Positions 1 to 13,300 of a stretch of 64,000 bases of DNA are shown piece by piece; position 1 is the stretch's first letter, and every line of letters starts with the position of its first letter. The position numbers and the translations under genes are program-made. This DNA is from Argopecten irradians (lineage: Eukaryota; Mollusca; Bivalvia; Pectinida; Pectinidae). The notes below the pieces were generated by a model, which saw only the letters and a list, made by a program, of their open reading frames with translations, did not search any database and was not told the origin of the DNA. The stretch is taken from contig NC_091134.1 in NCBI RefSeq assembly GCF_041381155.1, forward strand, positions 29,269,540-29,333,539, given 5' to 3'.

Positions 1-1854
1 GGGTATGGGTTACAGAGCCGTACATAATGTACCTGCTTTAATCGTATCTTGGTCAACAATTTGTAATTACAACAGTATCAATTAAAGTACTTAATATAAT
101 GACGTGGAATTTTGTCAATATTTTATGTTATTAAATGTATTCTTAAGAAATGTATGAACAATACATCTATACCATAAATTTGCTTCTTGGTTACTTGTAA
201 AATGAATTAGCCAGACCTAGTGAATTGTCCCTTTAAATAAAAAATTTAAAAGTGAGATGAAAATATGCGGATTGTGTATTGATATTGTACTATCAGTCAT
301 ATTCAAATTTCTTAAATATCAAAATCAAAGATGGCTATCCTTTCTCGACCATTTTGATGACGACGAATCGGATAACCAAAACACCTGTAACTAATTTTCT
401 CATCCCGGGGAGAAAGTGCGTGAACGACATTTTCCAACCAAAACATGTGTCGCGCGCGCGGTACAAATTTAGCATAAATCAAGGGGAGATAATATTAATT
501 ATTAAAGAATTTTTTTTTTTTCTATCTAATGCAGTGTATGCAAATATGAATGTTGTTCTGTACTGTCTTTTTCTTTAAAATATTAGTCTGCTAAATATAA
601 GTTAGAAATTTAGCAGGCAGAAACTTAAAAAGAATAAAAAATATCATAACTTGATTAAAATTGTATCATTTTATTATCGGTAAAGAAACAGTTGTATTGA
701 TGGTCCATGGTCCAATTTATTTTAAAATATTTTTTTCTTTATTAAATGTAAAATGCATATACATGTGAAGAGTTAATCTGGCTGATAGTGCAATATCAAT
801 GGAACAAATATTTTAGTTCTTTTTTGAAAATTTATATTTAATTAAATATTGCATGAATTTTAGATCAAATTCCAAAGTAAGCTTATACAATGTAACTATT
901 ATTATTAAACCAATTAATGTATGTTTAGTGTTTAATCCTGACTTTCTGAACACAAAATTAACGATTCACATCACAGAAAATGATGGAACAAACTCCGAGT
1001 AAAAACTGGAAAATATCCGTAATCTCTTAGATCAATTTAAAATTGAAGTTGTTTCTTTTAAATAATGCATTTAAAATGCTTAAACCAGTCCACCATCACG
1101 ATTGTATACGATTGGCATGGCACGTTTACTGCTAACAGCTTGTCTTAGATTGCACTGGGACCTGCGATCGTTAGTTTAAATGTTACACAGGCCATACATA
1201 AATTTCATAAATTAAACAGATACTGTTCACTTTTATCTAATTTACAAACAATCCACTGTCCCCATTAGATGATCAGCAGGTCTGTGTCAAATCAGCCCGT
1301 TCTAATCGGCATTGTTTATGTTTTCTCTGTCCAAAATTCCCCCGTATAAATCACTGTCGTTTGTGTGGTTAACTTCAATGAACTTGAATGGGAAGCCAAA
1401 AACGTTTACGTAACCACGACTGACCTTCCCCTCGACAGCTGACTGCTTTGCTTTACCGATAACAGAGCCTAATTGGATTAAAATTAATGTGTTTATTAGC
1501 TGGGGTAGTGTCATACCTACAGTCAATGAAGTGTCAGGTATCGTTAGGGTCCAGTGAACAGGTCATTAGCGGACAACTAACTGTACATGAGCTTACCAGA
1601 CAAGTGTTATCTCTGGCTCTACCGGGGTGAAAGGGGCCCCATACGGGGTTTTGATAGATGGGCTTTCAAAATCGGGAGATTACTGTCTTTTTGAACAATA
1701 CGATCGGGAAACGGGATAGGGAGTCTGAAATCGGGAATTTCCCGACAGAATTGGGAAAGTTGGCAAGTATGATGTTCTACCGCTGACGTACCTGGTCACT
1801 ATTGATCAACCCAGTCCAATTCTATTGCACTCAACACTCCTTTTTCAAAGTCTT

Positions 1855-2010
1855 TGCCCTCGAAGACATACAAGACCCTTATACCACCAATTTTGTAACA
1901 GGAGAGGAGAAAATGTAGGGGCCAGACCAGAATTTGAACCCTGGACCTCCAAACACTAGCTAGCCGAATGCTCTATCACTGAGCTACCTAGCTAGTCATG
2001 CACTGATGAT
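1855..2010 (-). mobile_element. tRNA-derived SINE relic
   Basis: On the minus strand a Pol III box A-like sequence (TAGCTCAGTGATAGAGC, 1970-1986) is followed by a box B (GGTTCAAATTC, 1930-1940) at normal tRNA spacing. The 5' flank cannot pair with the 3' acceptor-like GGTCTGGCCCC, so this is not a working tRNA gene. It is best read as the head of an old tRNA-derived SINE. The extent of the body is a guess. Confidence 0.6.
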
Positions 2011-2320
2011 ACCGTTACAATTCTACTATTTGTACTAATTTCGTCTGATCTTATTCCAATCAGCCATGTTGTCTGATCATATATCTACATTTCCAATTTT
2101 TTCTTGGCTATGTAACCTTACCAACTGAGAAATCGTTTACACTTGTTTAAACGCAGTCGGTTATCGCACATATACATACATACACCAGAATGCTGATTTC
2201 GGCAAGTAGTGTTAATGCACATCAGATTTTGCCTATATTGTTTCTGTATTTTTTTAATTCTTAAATTAAACAATTTGAATGTAATTAATGTCTTAAATTA
2301 CATTTCAGAAAATTAAATAT

Positions 2321-2424
2321 TTGTTGTTTACTGGTGTATGTTAGGACAGATATTTTGACGCACTAACGTATGTCATTTAAAATATCTGTCCAACAAATGC
2401 AGTTTACTCACCAGTAAACAACAA
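2321..2424. repeat. Foldback (hairpin) element
   Basis: Perfect 16-bp outer arms TTGTTGTTTACTGGTG (2321-2336) and CACCAGTAAACAACAA (2409-2424) enclose a second perfect pair, GGACAGATATTTT (2344-2356) and AAAATATCTGTCC (2379-2391). The two nested inverted repeats would fold into an interrupted stem. It is probably a small foldback MITE. No target-site duplication was identified. Confidence 0.7.
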
Positions 2425-3246
2425 AAAGTAAAAACCATACCTTAATAAACAAACCCAGATAATTTGGTTGTTGATGAGCCATAGGCCATGCACATTTCTT
2501 TTTTAAGCTGTCATACAATAATTATTTATTATATCACTCAATTATTTTCTGTGATGATTTGGCATGGGTGTATCATTGAAATGGTCAAACGAGCAATGTG
2601 CCTTTGGAAAACTGCTCAATTGGCATGATAGCAGCAGGAACAGTGAAATGAGTACAACCACTATTGCAATAGAGTTTTACAAAATATATTGAAAACATCT
2701 TTTGCACAGGGTCATTTAATCAAGACTCACAACAAAAGAATGTAAAATGTGATTTAAAATTAATCCTAATTTAGAGCAAAAATGTTTTATAGATATTGAA
2801 GAATTTTAAAATACCAAACTTACTGAGTCTTTCAAAACATGTTTGTGTTCTTTCTTTCGTGGTTTGAAGTTTTGATATCATTTCGAAGGTATATTAAATT
2901 TATTAAATATTCATGGTAAGTCGATGGAGCAATGGTAATAATTATATGAAACCAAAAGTCATTATTTTTTCACAATTTGGATGAAAAATAAGAAACTTAC
3001 ATGTAGCAAAATTTTGCGATTTGGCTTGAAGTGTATATATAATTCAACTGATTCTTAATATATTACAGGTCAACATTTTGTGACTAAGGTTTGAATTACA
3101 AAAAAAAATCATTCCTTATGGAAACAACTGGCTTTTCAGTAGTGTGTAACAACGGGATGATGTAAATTTTATTGCAACAAAAAATTATCATTTGGTAATA
3201 TAGGTATATCTTATTAAATTAAATTTGGTCAAATTTTCTGTTACAG

Positions 3247-4342
3247 AAGAGTGAGTGGTGAAAATAGATGAAATATGGCAAATTTAAAGGTGATTGTTGG
3301 ATGCTCAGTTTCATTCTTCGGCTTACTATGGCTGTTCCTGTGGAAGAGATCACCAAAGGAGAAACCTCCTTCTGAATCAAAAAAGAAAAGTGAAGAAACA
3401 GTGAGACCTCAAAATAATGTTGGTTCTAAAAACAACCTGCCTGATGTTGTTCACCAAAGCACAGAGTCTCCAGCTGCTGGACAGGAAGCTGTGGAAGACA
3501 GCATGTCGATGGAGACAGTGTTACAAACAGAGAGTTGTAAGTTAGACAATAGTTGTACTGACTCCAGGAATTCAGACTTTCAACAAGTCTGCTTGGAGGA
3601 TCAGATAATACAAGAGGAGGTCATGTCATCTTCTACTGCTCCAGAGACACATTCAGATATCAAGACTTCAGATACTTCAGAGTACGACATAAACTGCATG
3701 GGAGACAGCACCGGAAATCTAACATCAGAGTATAGCTCTACTCGGATAGCTGGAAGTGACAACCCACATGAAACTACTGCCATGAATGAGGCTTTCATTA
3801 CATCAGATTTAGGAGACAGTATCATGGACAAGACCTGTGATAAAGCAAGTGATTCCACACATGATGTGTCTCTGTCTACCTCAACTTTAGCTGAACCACT
3901 GCTAGAATCAACAAAACTAGACATGACATCCTGTGAAAATGAACAAAGCGTGAAGATTGAATGTTCTGTGCCTTTGTCTACAGAAAAGAGTGTTTCACTT
4001 GACAAAAAACACCATCTAAATGGTAAAAAAATCAATGACATTGGAAAAAACCTAAAGGATTCATTAAAAAACAGTAAAGTATCAGAATCAGACTGCTTTG
4101 AGAATCATACAAACAGTAACCATGATAACCAGATGACAAATAGTTGGTCTTCTGAGGTGGAGAGTTGTGATAATATGGACAAACAGATAGACATTGAACT
4201 GTGTAAGGGAGATAACTCAATTTCTATCAACTCGCCAGACTCTGTGGGTCAAACACCATCTAAAAGTGAAAGTGAAACTAGTGTGCATGGGTCAGACTCC
4301 AACACATCAAACTGTGATAGTGTAAGTAGATTGTCAAAGCAG
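3247..4342 (+). CDS. AKAP1: AKAP1 coding exon 1 (5' UTR plus residues 1-356)
   Basis: Acceptor AG at 3245-3246, ATG at 3275, donor GTAAAG at 4343 (phase 0). It encodes a hydrophobic N-terminal anchor (residues about 4-23, with basic WKR directly after it) followed by a long low-complexity Ser/Thr/Asp/Glu-rich linker. The linker is typical of the poorly conserved anchoring region of AKAP1. I could not pick out an RII-binding helix with confidence. An alternative GTAAGT donor lies at 4322. Confidence 0.9.
3268..3375 (+). promoter_or_regulatory. Overlapping upstream ORF at the AKAP1 start
   Basis: An ATG at 3268, 7 nt before the AKAP1 ATG and in another frame, opens a 35-codon frame ending with TGA at 3373-3375 inside the AKAP1 coding sequence. 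Its context is weak (T at -3), while the AKAP1 ATG has A at -3 and G at +4, so leaky scanning would favour AKAP1. A mild translational brake is possible but is inference. Confidence 0.35.
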
Positions 4343-7300
4343 GTAAAGTATTAGGATCTCAAAAGTTTGGGAAGGGGTGGCTTTTGACAAAAGTCCTTTA
4401 ATTTCACTCCCGACTCCGATGTAAAGAAATATTTGTTTTACTATTTTTGAGTAGTAGTTTAAATTAATGCAAACCTTGATTTTAATTTTCTTAATTGATT
4501 GAAATTCATTGGTGATTATAGGAGTGTTATGCCGATACTCTTTTGTCATCCATTTGTGTTTTGTATATTTGTTACTTCAGATTAAGAATTATTTTGTAGA
4601 TTTCAAGCAACAGCAGCAGTCGAGCCTCCAGTATTGTAGACGGCCCCAACAAGTCAAACGGTTCCAAAAAAGAGTCGTATGAGTTTAAATTTCCTACAGT
4701 GTTTTGTGGACGCTTGATTGGTAAACATGGAAAAAACATCCAGCACCTAAAGGAAAGATCTGGAGCAAACATCTCTCTCAGTAACCATCCATATACACCA
4801 GATTTCCAAGTCTGTCTCGTTGAAGGTTTGTCAAATTCACTGTCTTGAAATTACTTAGCGAAAACATAATTTGGTTGTAAAATCCTGTATTAAAATTATT
4901 GTAGATTTGGTTCTACTGAATATTAAAGTCATCCAGTAGACTAAATTAGATCTATCAGGGTACTTTCTTCCCTTACATGACTCCACACACTGGGAAGTAA
5001 CTGATAGGTCAGAATGATAGGCTCATGAGAGTACAAAGGACTTCACATAATCGAATAACGGTTATTTGAATATTTCGGTTATTTGCATAAAATTCTGCAG
5101 TCCCGATTTTTTCCTTCTTTATCTTTGTTTTTCAACTCCGTGTATTTGCATAGACTTCTACATGACCTCCGGTTATTTGAATAAAATATTTGGGAAATTC
5201 TAAAAATAAAATTGAATAGTTTTCAATTTTGCAAAATATTTTTAGCAAAATTCGCCGATATATGTTTCAAGATACTTCGCTTTTACTAGAAATCATCATG
5301 GTGACAGATTAACGTTATCGTATGGCTTGTTGTTTTATGCACGAATCTGCAAAGGTATTCAACGCTGTTACGATTTACATCAGCAGCGGTTGATCACAAC
5401 TTTAGTATAATCACTAACTCAAACATCTAAAAGCACTTTGCACTTTCAAATATGTTTATTTATTAACATAATGTACCTTAGTTCACGATCGGTTGGAGAA
5501 ACCATGCTTCCTTACAACAATCGCCACTCATGAGTAGTCTCGTTCAACCAGAGTCTTGTTGACTACGACAGACATGTGCGTATCAAGCGTCTCGTTGAAC
5601 GAGACATAAAAGCATGCAAAGTCGGCGTGCAATGACTACCGCAAGTTTCGTACAGTATGTAGGATACAAAAGATACTTGCTACGTTGTTTTATTGCTACA
5701 TGAATATGCATTAATTTCTGAAATGTTAACAAGCTATTCGCCCTATAGATCAACAATACAGGGAGAATTCTCAAAACACATTTAGGTCCAGTGAACGCAT
5801 GGCTTCACCTGCCGCCATTTTCGAATTCATACACATGTGTAAAAAACAACACTACTAGTTGATCGGCACTTTGAAGTTTATTCACGATCGTAAGTTCATT
5901 TTGCCAGGCAAATGTATGTATATTTGTTTATTATTTAGGTTCAGAATTGTAGACACAATTCAATCCTGTTTAGTTATTGCAATTGATCGTTTAGCTGTTT
6001 CTCAAATATTCACGTGTCGATCTAACGTTAACAAGAATCTTATATTGGAATATTTTTTGTTATTAAACAATTAAAATCGATTAACAACTTCGAAAATAAT
6101 TACTTGTTGTTCGTTTTAAGTGTAAATAATTCAGGGCATCCATTAACCCGAGACCTCGCGTCATTGACGCAGCAAAATTTATTTTGACGCACGATCTTTG
6201 CATGCCGTGCGTCAATCTGACGCTTCACATTTTTACTACCACTGCCCATCAGAGTTGTGTATGTGTGTATTATGTGATGCCCAGCCACCAATAAAGTGTA
6301 TATTAGCAAGGGTCAGTGACACTAATTGGTAGAATACCCCAAGCCAATTAAAAGATTCACTCAACTGTGACATAGTCCGATCGTAATTTGCTAATTGGAG
6401 CACAGGTAAAGAAGTCACACCTGTACTGAGTACCTACCCGCCTCCAATCCGCTAAAACTGCACATTCTTATCAGCAATCACATTTTAATCAAAGCTATAT
6501 TAGATTCCAATTGCAATACATTAATGTTATATAACTTGTAAGCAGGTATACAACAGAGATGAGATCGTAGATGTTTGATGCATGCTGCAGTAGCCATTTT
6601 GTTGTTAACCTCAATAACCCTACATGTACATTACCCACAAAGCATCAGTGTTGGAGTGTGAGAAGCGTAAATCGTTCCTGTTACAGTTTCTAATTTGTTT
6701 TTGGCGGCAAATATGAAAAGTGGTTTGACGTGGAAACGCAACACAAAATAAATAAAAACAATTTCTTTATTGTTAAAAGATCGTTTTAGAAATACAGTTG
6801 AATTAATAACATTTGATTTCAAACAAAAAATAGCAGTTGTAACTATGATTTATAAAACAGACTTTTTTTTTTGTAAAAAATCTTTTTTTTTTTTATAAAA
6901 TGATGTTGTTGATTAAATAATATATTTATGATCAGAAGCTCAAAAATGTCCTTTAAATATTCCAGAATTTAGATAATCAAATATAATTAAAAATTTAAAA
7001 TATTTACATGAATACTGAAGTTAATCAATATTTTATATAATAATTATTATCATTTTTTTTTTTTTTACTTATTCTATAGAAACATAATAAGTCATATTAA
7101 CTTTTTTAACCATTATCAATGTTATTGGTTATAAAATTTAATATTTAAATATAACTGAATTTTAACGCGATTAATAATTGACCCTTAAGTTTAATATTTT
7201 GACCCTCAGGAATTTGATTTGACCCTCAGGATTTTACAGCCAAGGGTCACTGACTCTTCAGATTTTGATCCTACTGGATGCCCTGATAATTTACGTATTT

Positions 7301-10300
7301 ATCAAGTAAACGAAACGATATCTATTTGCCTGTTCACATACATATGTGTGAGGTCAAACGAAGGTCCAAAATGTCATCTCCGTCTATTCAAATACTACGG
7401 TTATTTGCATATTTTCTTCTGGAAAATGACTTATTCAAATAAGCAGAATCCTCTGTACATATGTGTGAGGTCAAACGAAGGTCCAAAATGTCATCTCCGT
7501 CTATTCAAATACTATGGTTATTTGCATATTTTCTTCTGGAAAATGACTTATTCAAATAAGCGGAATCCTCTGTATATTTAGTTGTACTTTCATGATGGGA
7601 GGGGGCATTATCCTCATCTCCTTGTTCTGCTTTTGTCTCATATCTTCTTGTTTTGATAAGAAAGGTGAGGGTATATATACATTATTTTGTATGTCTTGCA
7701 GACATTTTTACTTTAGGTACAGACAAACCTGTCTATAAAGGACAATAAAGGGACCAAGCAAAAATGTCTTATAAAGGCAAGTGTCCTTTATACAGAGGTT
7801 AATTATATAACAAATTACACCTCAATAAAGGCAGGTGTCCTTTAAATTTATACACACATCAATTATATAGCAAATTACACAAAATGAGGTTGATGAATCA
7901 GTCCTTTATACACAGGTGTCCTTTATAGCAGACTTGACAATATGCCAGGGCAAGAAATATCCCAGGTCCGATTGCCCAAGACCAGTAAAATATGGTCCCG
8001 GACAAGTGAAAATTGGTGTAAACTTGCCCAATTTCAATGTTAATTACCCTGTTTTGGGTTGAATTTGACTGAAATCTTAAATTCGGGCAAGTGGTTTTCA
8101 AAATAAGTTTCTTGCCATGTATGCCTCTCAAAACATGGAAGAAAATTTGTTTTACTTCAACTTAATCAAGAACATTTGTTTCTGATCACATTCCAGACTC
8201 AATTTATCACAGTAAGTTTTCTACATGATAGCATTTGAACCGTGTGAATGGTTAGAATGAACACCTCTTTATGTTTAAACTTGTGTATGATGTACATTTG
8301 TGAAAAGGTGTCAAATACTAGAATGAAATTTAACGAAGTTACTTACCATATTTTGTAATTAATGATTTAGACAAAGAAGCGGTTTATTTCAGGTACACAA
8401 AAGCAGATAGATGAAGCACTGAAAATCATTGGCAGAAAGTTTCCAGAGGTAGATATGACAGCTATTGGATCAGAAGTAGAGAATGAATCGGAGCCCAGCA
8501 CAAACGGCAAACCCATGCTGATGCCGGACATAATGCAGGTACCTATCAATGCTTTTTTACTGCAAGCCTGTTAAGTTTAGTTTCCATCCAGATGTTGACC
8601 TTAGTTCAGAAAGAAAGTGGCAGGTGTTCCTAAAATACCAGATCATTAGTTATTTCCATTTGGTTAAAAACAAATTGTGAAAGGACAGATAAAAAATAAA
8701 ATGACACTTTCCAATAACTACAATAAAGTTTTGTTGGCTTTCATAGATTTAACATCAAAACAAAATTCTTTGTTATTATTCAATTAGTATTTGACAAAAA
8801 AAAAGTTTTCCTATTATATATCCCTTTGAGGCTTTTGTATTAATAGTGATAGAAGTAAAGAGAATGTTAAACTATATTTTATCAAAATACAAATCTCATA
8901 TTAAATGATGTTTACTTTTAATATCAAAAATTAGATTTACAAGGAAAGACACAAACATAAAATATTCTTACATTCCTGAATTTGATTTAATTTATTGCCC
9001 CTTTTGTCATAATTAAAATTCCTGAGTTTGATTTAATTTGTTGTCCCCTTTTTGTCATTTAATAAAAAATCTTGAATTTGATTTAATTTGTTGTCCCCTT
9101 TTATCAGTTGATAAAATGTCAATCAAGGCAAGGCTTTGTTTCCTTGTTAGTCCATAGAATGTTCTCTACACTTTCCTGGCTTAGACTTCTACTGCACTGC
9201 CTTTCCTGTTCTGCATGGCACTGTTACTTTGAAAATCCAGACACCTAAGCATGTGCATTTTGTAGATCGAAATATAGGCTGTTGATTGTACTTTGATCTA
9301 ACTTTGATAAAGTTGTTAGTTTTACTAGCTTTAGCTATTCGCTTGCAATAGTGTTAGCTAAAAGTACCTGTCTAGAATATATCATCCAGAAATATACATA
9401 TATAATATATAATGTTTATCTTTAATATATATTGTTCACCCTTTCTTCTATTTTCTTGTTATCCTCCATGAAGACTTACTGTAATAAAGTAGTTTCTTCT
9501 ATTAGTGACAAATATTGGGTATAAACAGAAATTTATTTTATCAGCATCTATGTTATCAATGCAATATTTCTGTTTAAGTCTGGATTTGTAGAACTAGAAT
9601 TGCATGCTTAGCTTTATAGAAACTTACTAGTAGTAGACACCATGTGAATGTATAGAGTAGAATCTCCAACTTACATTTAAATATTATGTGATAGTCCCTG
9701 TGTTACAACTGGGTCAATAACCAGTAGAAAATTAGGTAGATTATCAGGCACAGTAAAGCACCTGTAGTTTATGTATATTATTTGCTTGTATTATACTGTA
9801 ATTTACATGTAACATGTAGTCCGTATGCATTATAGGCTTAATCTAAGGGATTTCCAGTAAAAATAATAACAACTTAATGATAAGTTCCTTAAAGATGCTC
9901 CACCGCTGACAAATGGTATTTTTTCACTATTAAAAACAGCAGCAGACGATTTAGTATTTTTCTTCAGTTACAAAAGTTACTTACTCTACACCATTACCAC
10001 CATTGAAAAGTTTGAGCTTCCAATTTTACATCAAGTTTAAAATATAAAAAAATCATTAATTGCATCCTGAAAAAATTCCCTGGCACTATATCCTATATTG
10101 AATGAAGTACTGATTGTGTATGCACCAAAAGCAAAACATATTATTTTATATAGTTTTTTTGTGCTAATTAGACATACAAATACACAATTACATACCAATT
10201 ATTGTTCAAATGATGAGTATCATTTATGCTCTGTCGGCGGTGGAGCATCTTTAACATAGAATTCTTCCTGTTGTCTATTCTGTATTTGCATATTATAGAG

Positions 10301-13300
10301 TTATCTGTCCTGGCAGGTAGGTATTGATTGTGTCGTCATGTGTTTGTGAGCGTAACATCATACTTTTCGGAGAAAACGACTTGAACTGCGCTCGCAAAAT
10401 AATGATGTTACAATAGATACCTACGCGAAAGGGAGCTAAGTCTGTAATATACAAAGTCGAAATATATTGGTCAGGATCTCTATGAATCCCAGTAAAATGC
10501 ATTCTTAAGCACTAACATGAACTTGTTCACTGGAACGGCATATTGATATAAAGTCGTGTTATAGAATAAGAATGTATATTTATGTTGCTCTTGAATCCCT
10601 ACCAAATTCTTTATTGGAGACTGGGACGTTTGCCAAATCTAGGTTTATTTTGTTAATCATTAAGACAGAGACATGATCATATGTTCAGTAATTAACATCA
10701 TATAACCGTAGTAATAGTTTAGTTTGATATAACATAGTAGGATTAATTCCTTATTGCATTGTCGAGAAATCTGAACCTAGTGTTCAATATCCTTATTGCT
10801 GAAACTGCATGCAGGAAATATGATGGTATGATTAAAGTTTAAATTTTACACCAACTTTTCACTTTGCATGTCATGCTCATGAAATACTCGCATATTTCTT
10901 GCTTTCAGTTTCACTCTTTCTTTAAATTTTCAATAAAATAAAAAATATTTCATGTCTGAATGAAGTTTTTCTCAAAATTGATTTTTTTTGCCAATATCTT
11001 AATTATATGTATAATAATTATTAAATTTTAAGTATATATGCTCAACGAAAAAAAAAGAAAGAAAATAAAATTTAATTCAGATGTTATGATTTTTTAAAAT
11101 AAAAACAAAACAAAAATTACAAGAATTTGGCAAATCAAAACAAATTTAAGAAAAAAATCAAAGTGCTAATACGAAAATATTTGTTCCCAAAATTAAAAAA
11201 TTTAAATCATTTTTTATATTCTTACAACAATCCATCATGTGATTTTGGAACTCTGACTGGAAACAGATATTTTTACCCTTTGGCCTTTTAAAACTTATTT
11301 AGCATGAGGTCAAACCACTCTCACTTCACATAATTACCTTCTTTCTTTACTAACTTCAATCAAATCTTCACTTGCACCAAAAGCAACTTAATGGTTACAG
11401 CCTTCAAAACTGATTCTATTGTGGATATGATAATGATACGAGATGATGGTTAATATAATCTATCTATTTTAATCTTGGTTTGAAAACAATGATGAAAAAC
11501 TTTGTAAATGTATAAATAAATATGTAAATAAATATACCTGTTACACATATGTTGATATAAAACAAATTTTCAGTCATATTGCATAGCAGAGCTTATTTCA
11601 AAAAATTCTTCGAACTTGTCTCTTGGGTTTGTCTGGAATGTCACATGTAAAATATATCCATTAGCAAACGACTGCCAATAAGTGAATATATGCAAGAAGA
11701 AGAAAAAAATAGTTTCTAACTTTACTTATACCATCATCGAGTACAACAGTTTTCATATCCACTTGAAGTTAGTTATGAAATCTGTATCACTGAGCTACGA
11801 GGGGCGGTGAAGGTCTGAAGGAGATGTGCTGTGGACTTAAAGGGATTTTATTGCATTTTTGACATTTTATACTGAAAAGAAAACAGGTGTGCGTCTCCTT
11901 TCAGCTCAACCTGCCCGAGGGTGTTTCCATCGACGTGGTGGTGTCCAGTATTGTCGACGCAGGCCATGTGTTTGTTCAACAACACACACATCCATCTTTC
12001 CCCTCCTTGGAGCGACTAAACCAGTTTATGATAGCATGTTATACGCAGGATGGCATCGTACCTCAAACTCCCACGGCCACTTGAGGGTGAGTACTAACAC
12101 ATACAGAGCCACCTCTTTTCTCACATTTTCAAAACAATCAGTCTGATCACTGTTAACAATTTGATAGGTAAAAAGCAACTCTTGTGTGTGTGACTTAAGC
12201 AAATACGGGGTTTCGAGATCCCAAAAAGATTCGATAAAAGTACATTTTACTGTCGATTGGTCCCACTGTCCGGTGATAATGACATCATCACGACATAATG
12301 ATCACCGGAAGGTGAGACTAATGGACGGTAAATTGTACTTTACTTGCGTCATTTTGGGCTCTTGAAACCCCCGTATTACAGTAGTTCCAGAGAATCGTCC
12401 TTCTATCAAATTTCATACATGATTGTCAACTCATCAAAGAGTAAAGACAGTGAGCTCATTTATTCATTCCATTGGAATTGAACATTTGATATGTTCAGGG
12501 TACTAGTTGAACCTTTCAGTTTAACTGTTATGATTTTACATTTTCAACAGTTATTTGTTTTGCTCTTGAAATACACATACTACCAAAACATTCCAAAGTT
12601 CACAATGACCATGAAAACACTTTTATATGTATTTATTTCATTGAATCACCAAACAAAAATTGCCTGTCTGTCTGTTCCAGTTGGAGTGATATGTTCTGCC
12701 CCGATGTTAAATGGCTGGTACAGAGCCCAGATCACGGCTGTGTATGATGATACAGATGAATGTGATATAAAATATGTCGATTACGGAGGATTCTCTCGTG
12801 TTCCAGGCTGTACTCTCAGACAGATCAGGTGAACGTCAGGATATATTTACATTAGATATATTCCAACTTTGCATAGTTATCTGCTCTTGTGTACAGGTGT
12901 TGATTGATGCATCAGTGGCCTTTTACAACACTTTCTGTGAAAAATAGGAAATGATCAATACCTACCAGCAGGGCAGATAACTGTCTTTTGAAGGAATTGC
13001 TTGTCTTTAGCAATCTTCTTCAGTATTTAGAGTCTCTACAGCAGGTAAAAACAAAGCAAGATGGGCATAATTTTAAGATCTTTGTAGCGAGGAAATAAAA
13101 TTTTGTGTGAATACATGAATATGTTAAGTAAAACTGTTATTTGGATAATTTTTATATGCCACAATTGTTGTTGAAATGAAAACATTGACAGATGTGATAA
13201 AGCATACTTAGTCTCAAAGACTCATGACTTTGTCACTCTTATGTTTTAACTGTAAGACCACAGTGATTCTATGTTAATTGAACAAACATGTTATGTTGTA

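Larger units (their letters stand above)
1..3246. other. 5' flank of AKAP1 or intron between its 5' UTR exons
   Basis: No coding exon is seen here. The stretch ends in an acceptor (ttctgttacag, AG at 3245-3246) just before the first coding exon of AKAP1, so at least one non-coding 5' exon must lie within or left of this stretch. I could not locate it or a promoter. It holds a tRNA-derived SINE relic (about 1855-2010) and a foldback (2321-2424). The open frame at 279-578 has no recognisable content. Confidence 0.5.

Noticed and set aside
3601-4041. 146-codon antisense frame opposite AKAP1 exon 1
   Set aside because: Shadow of the sense coding frame; no independent support.
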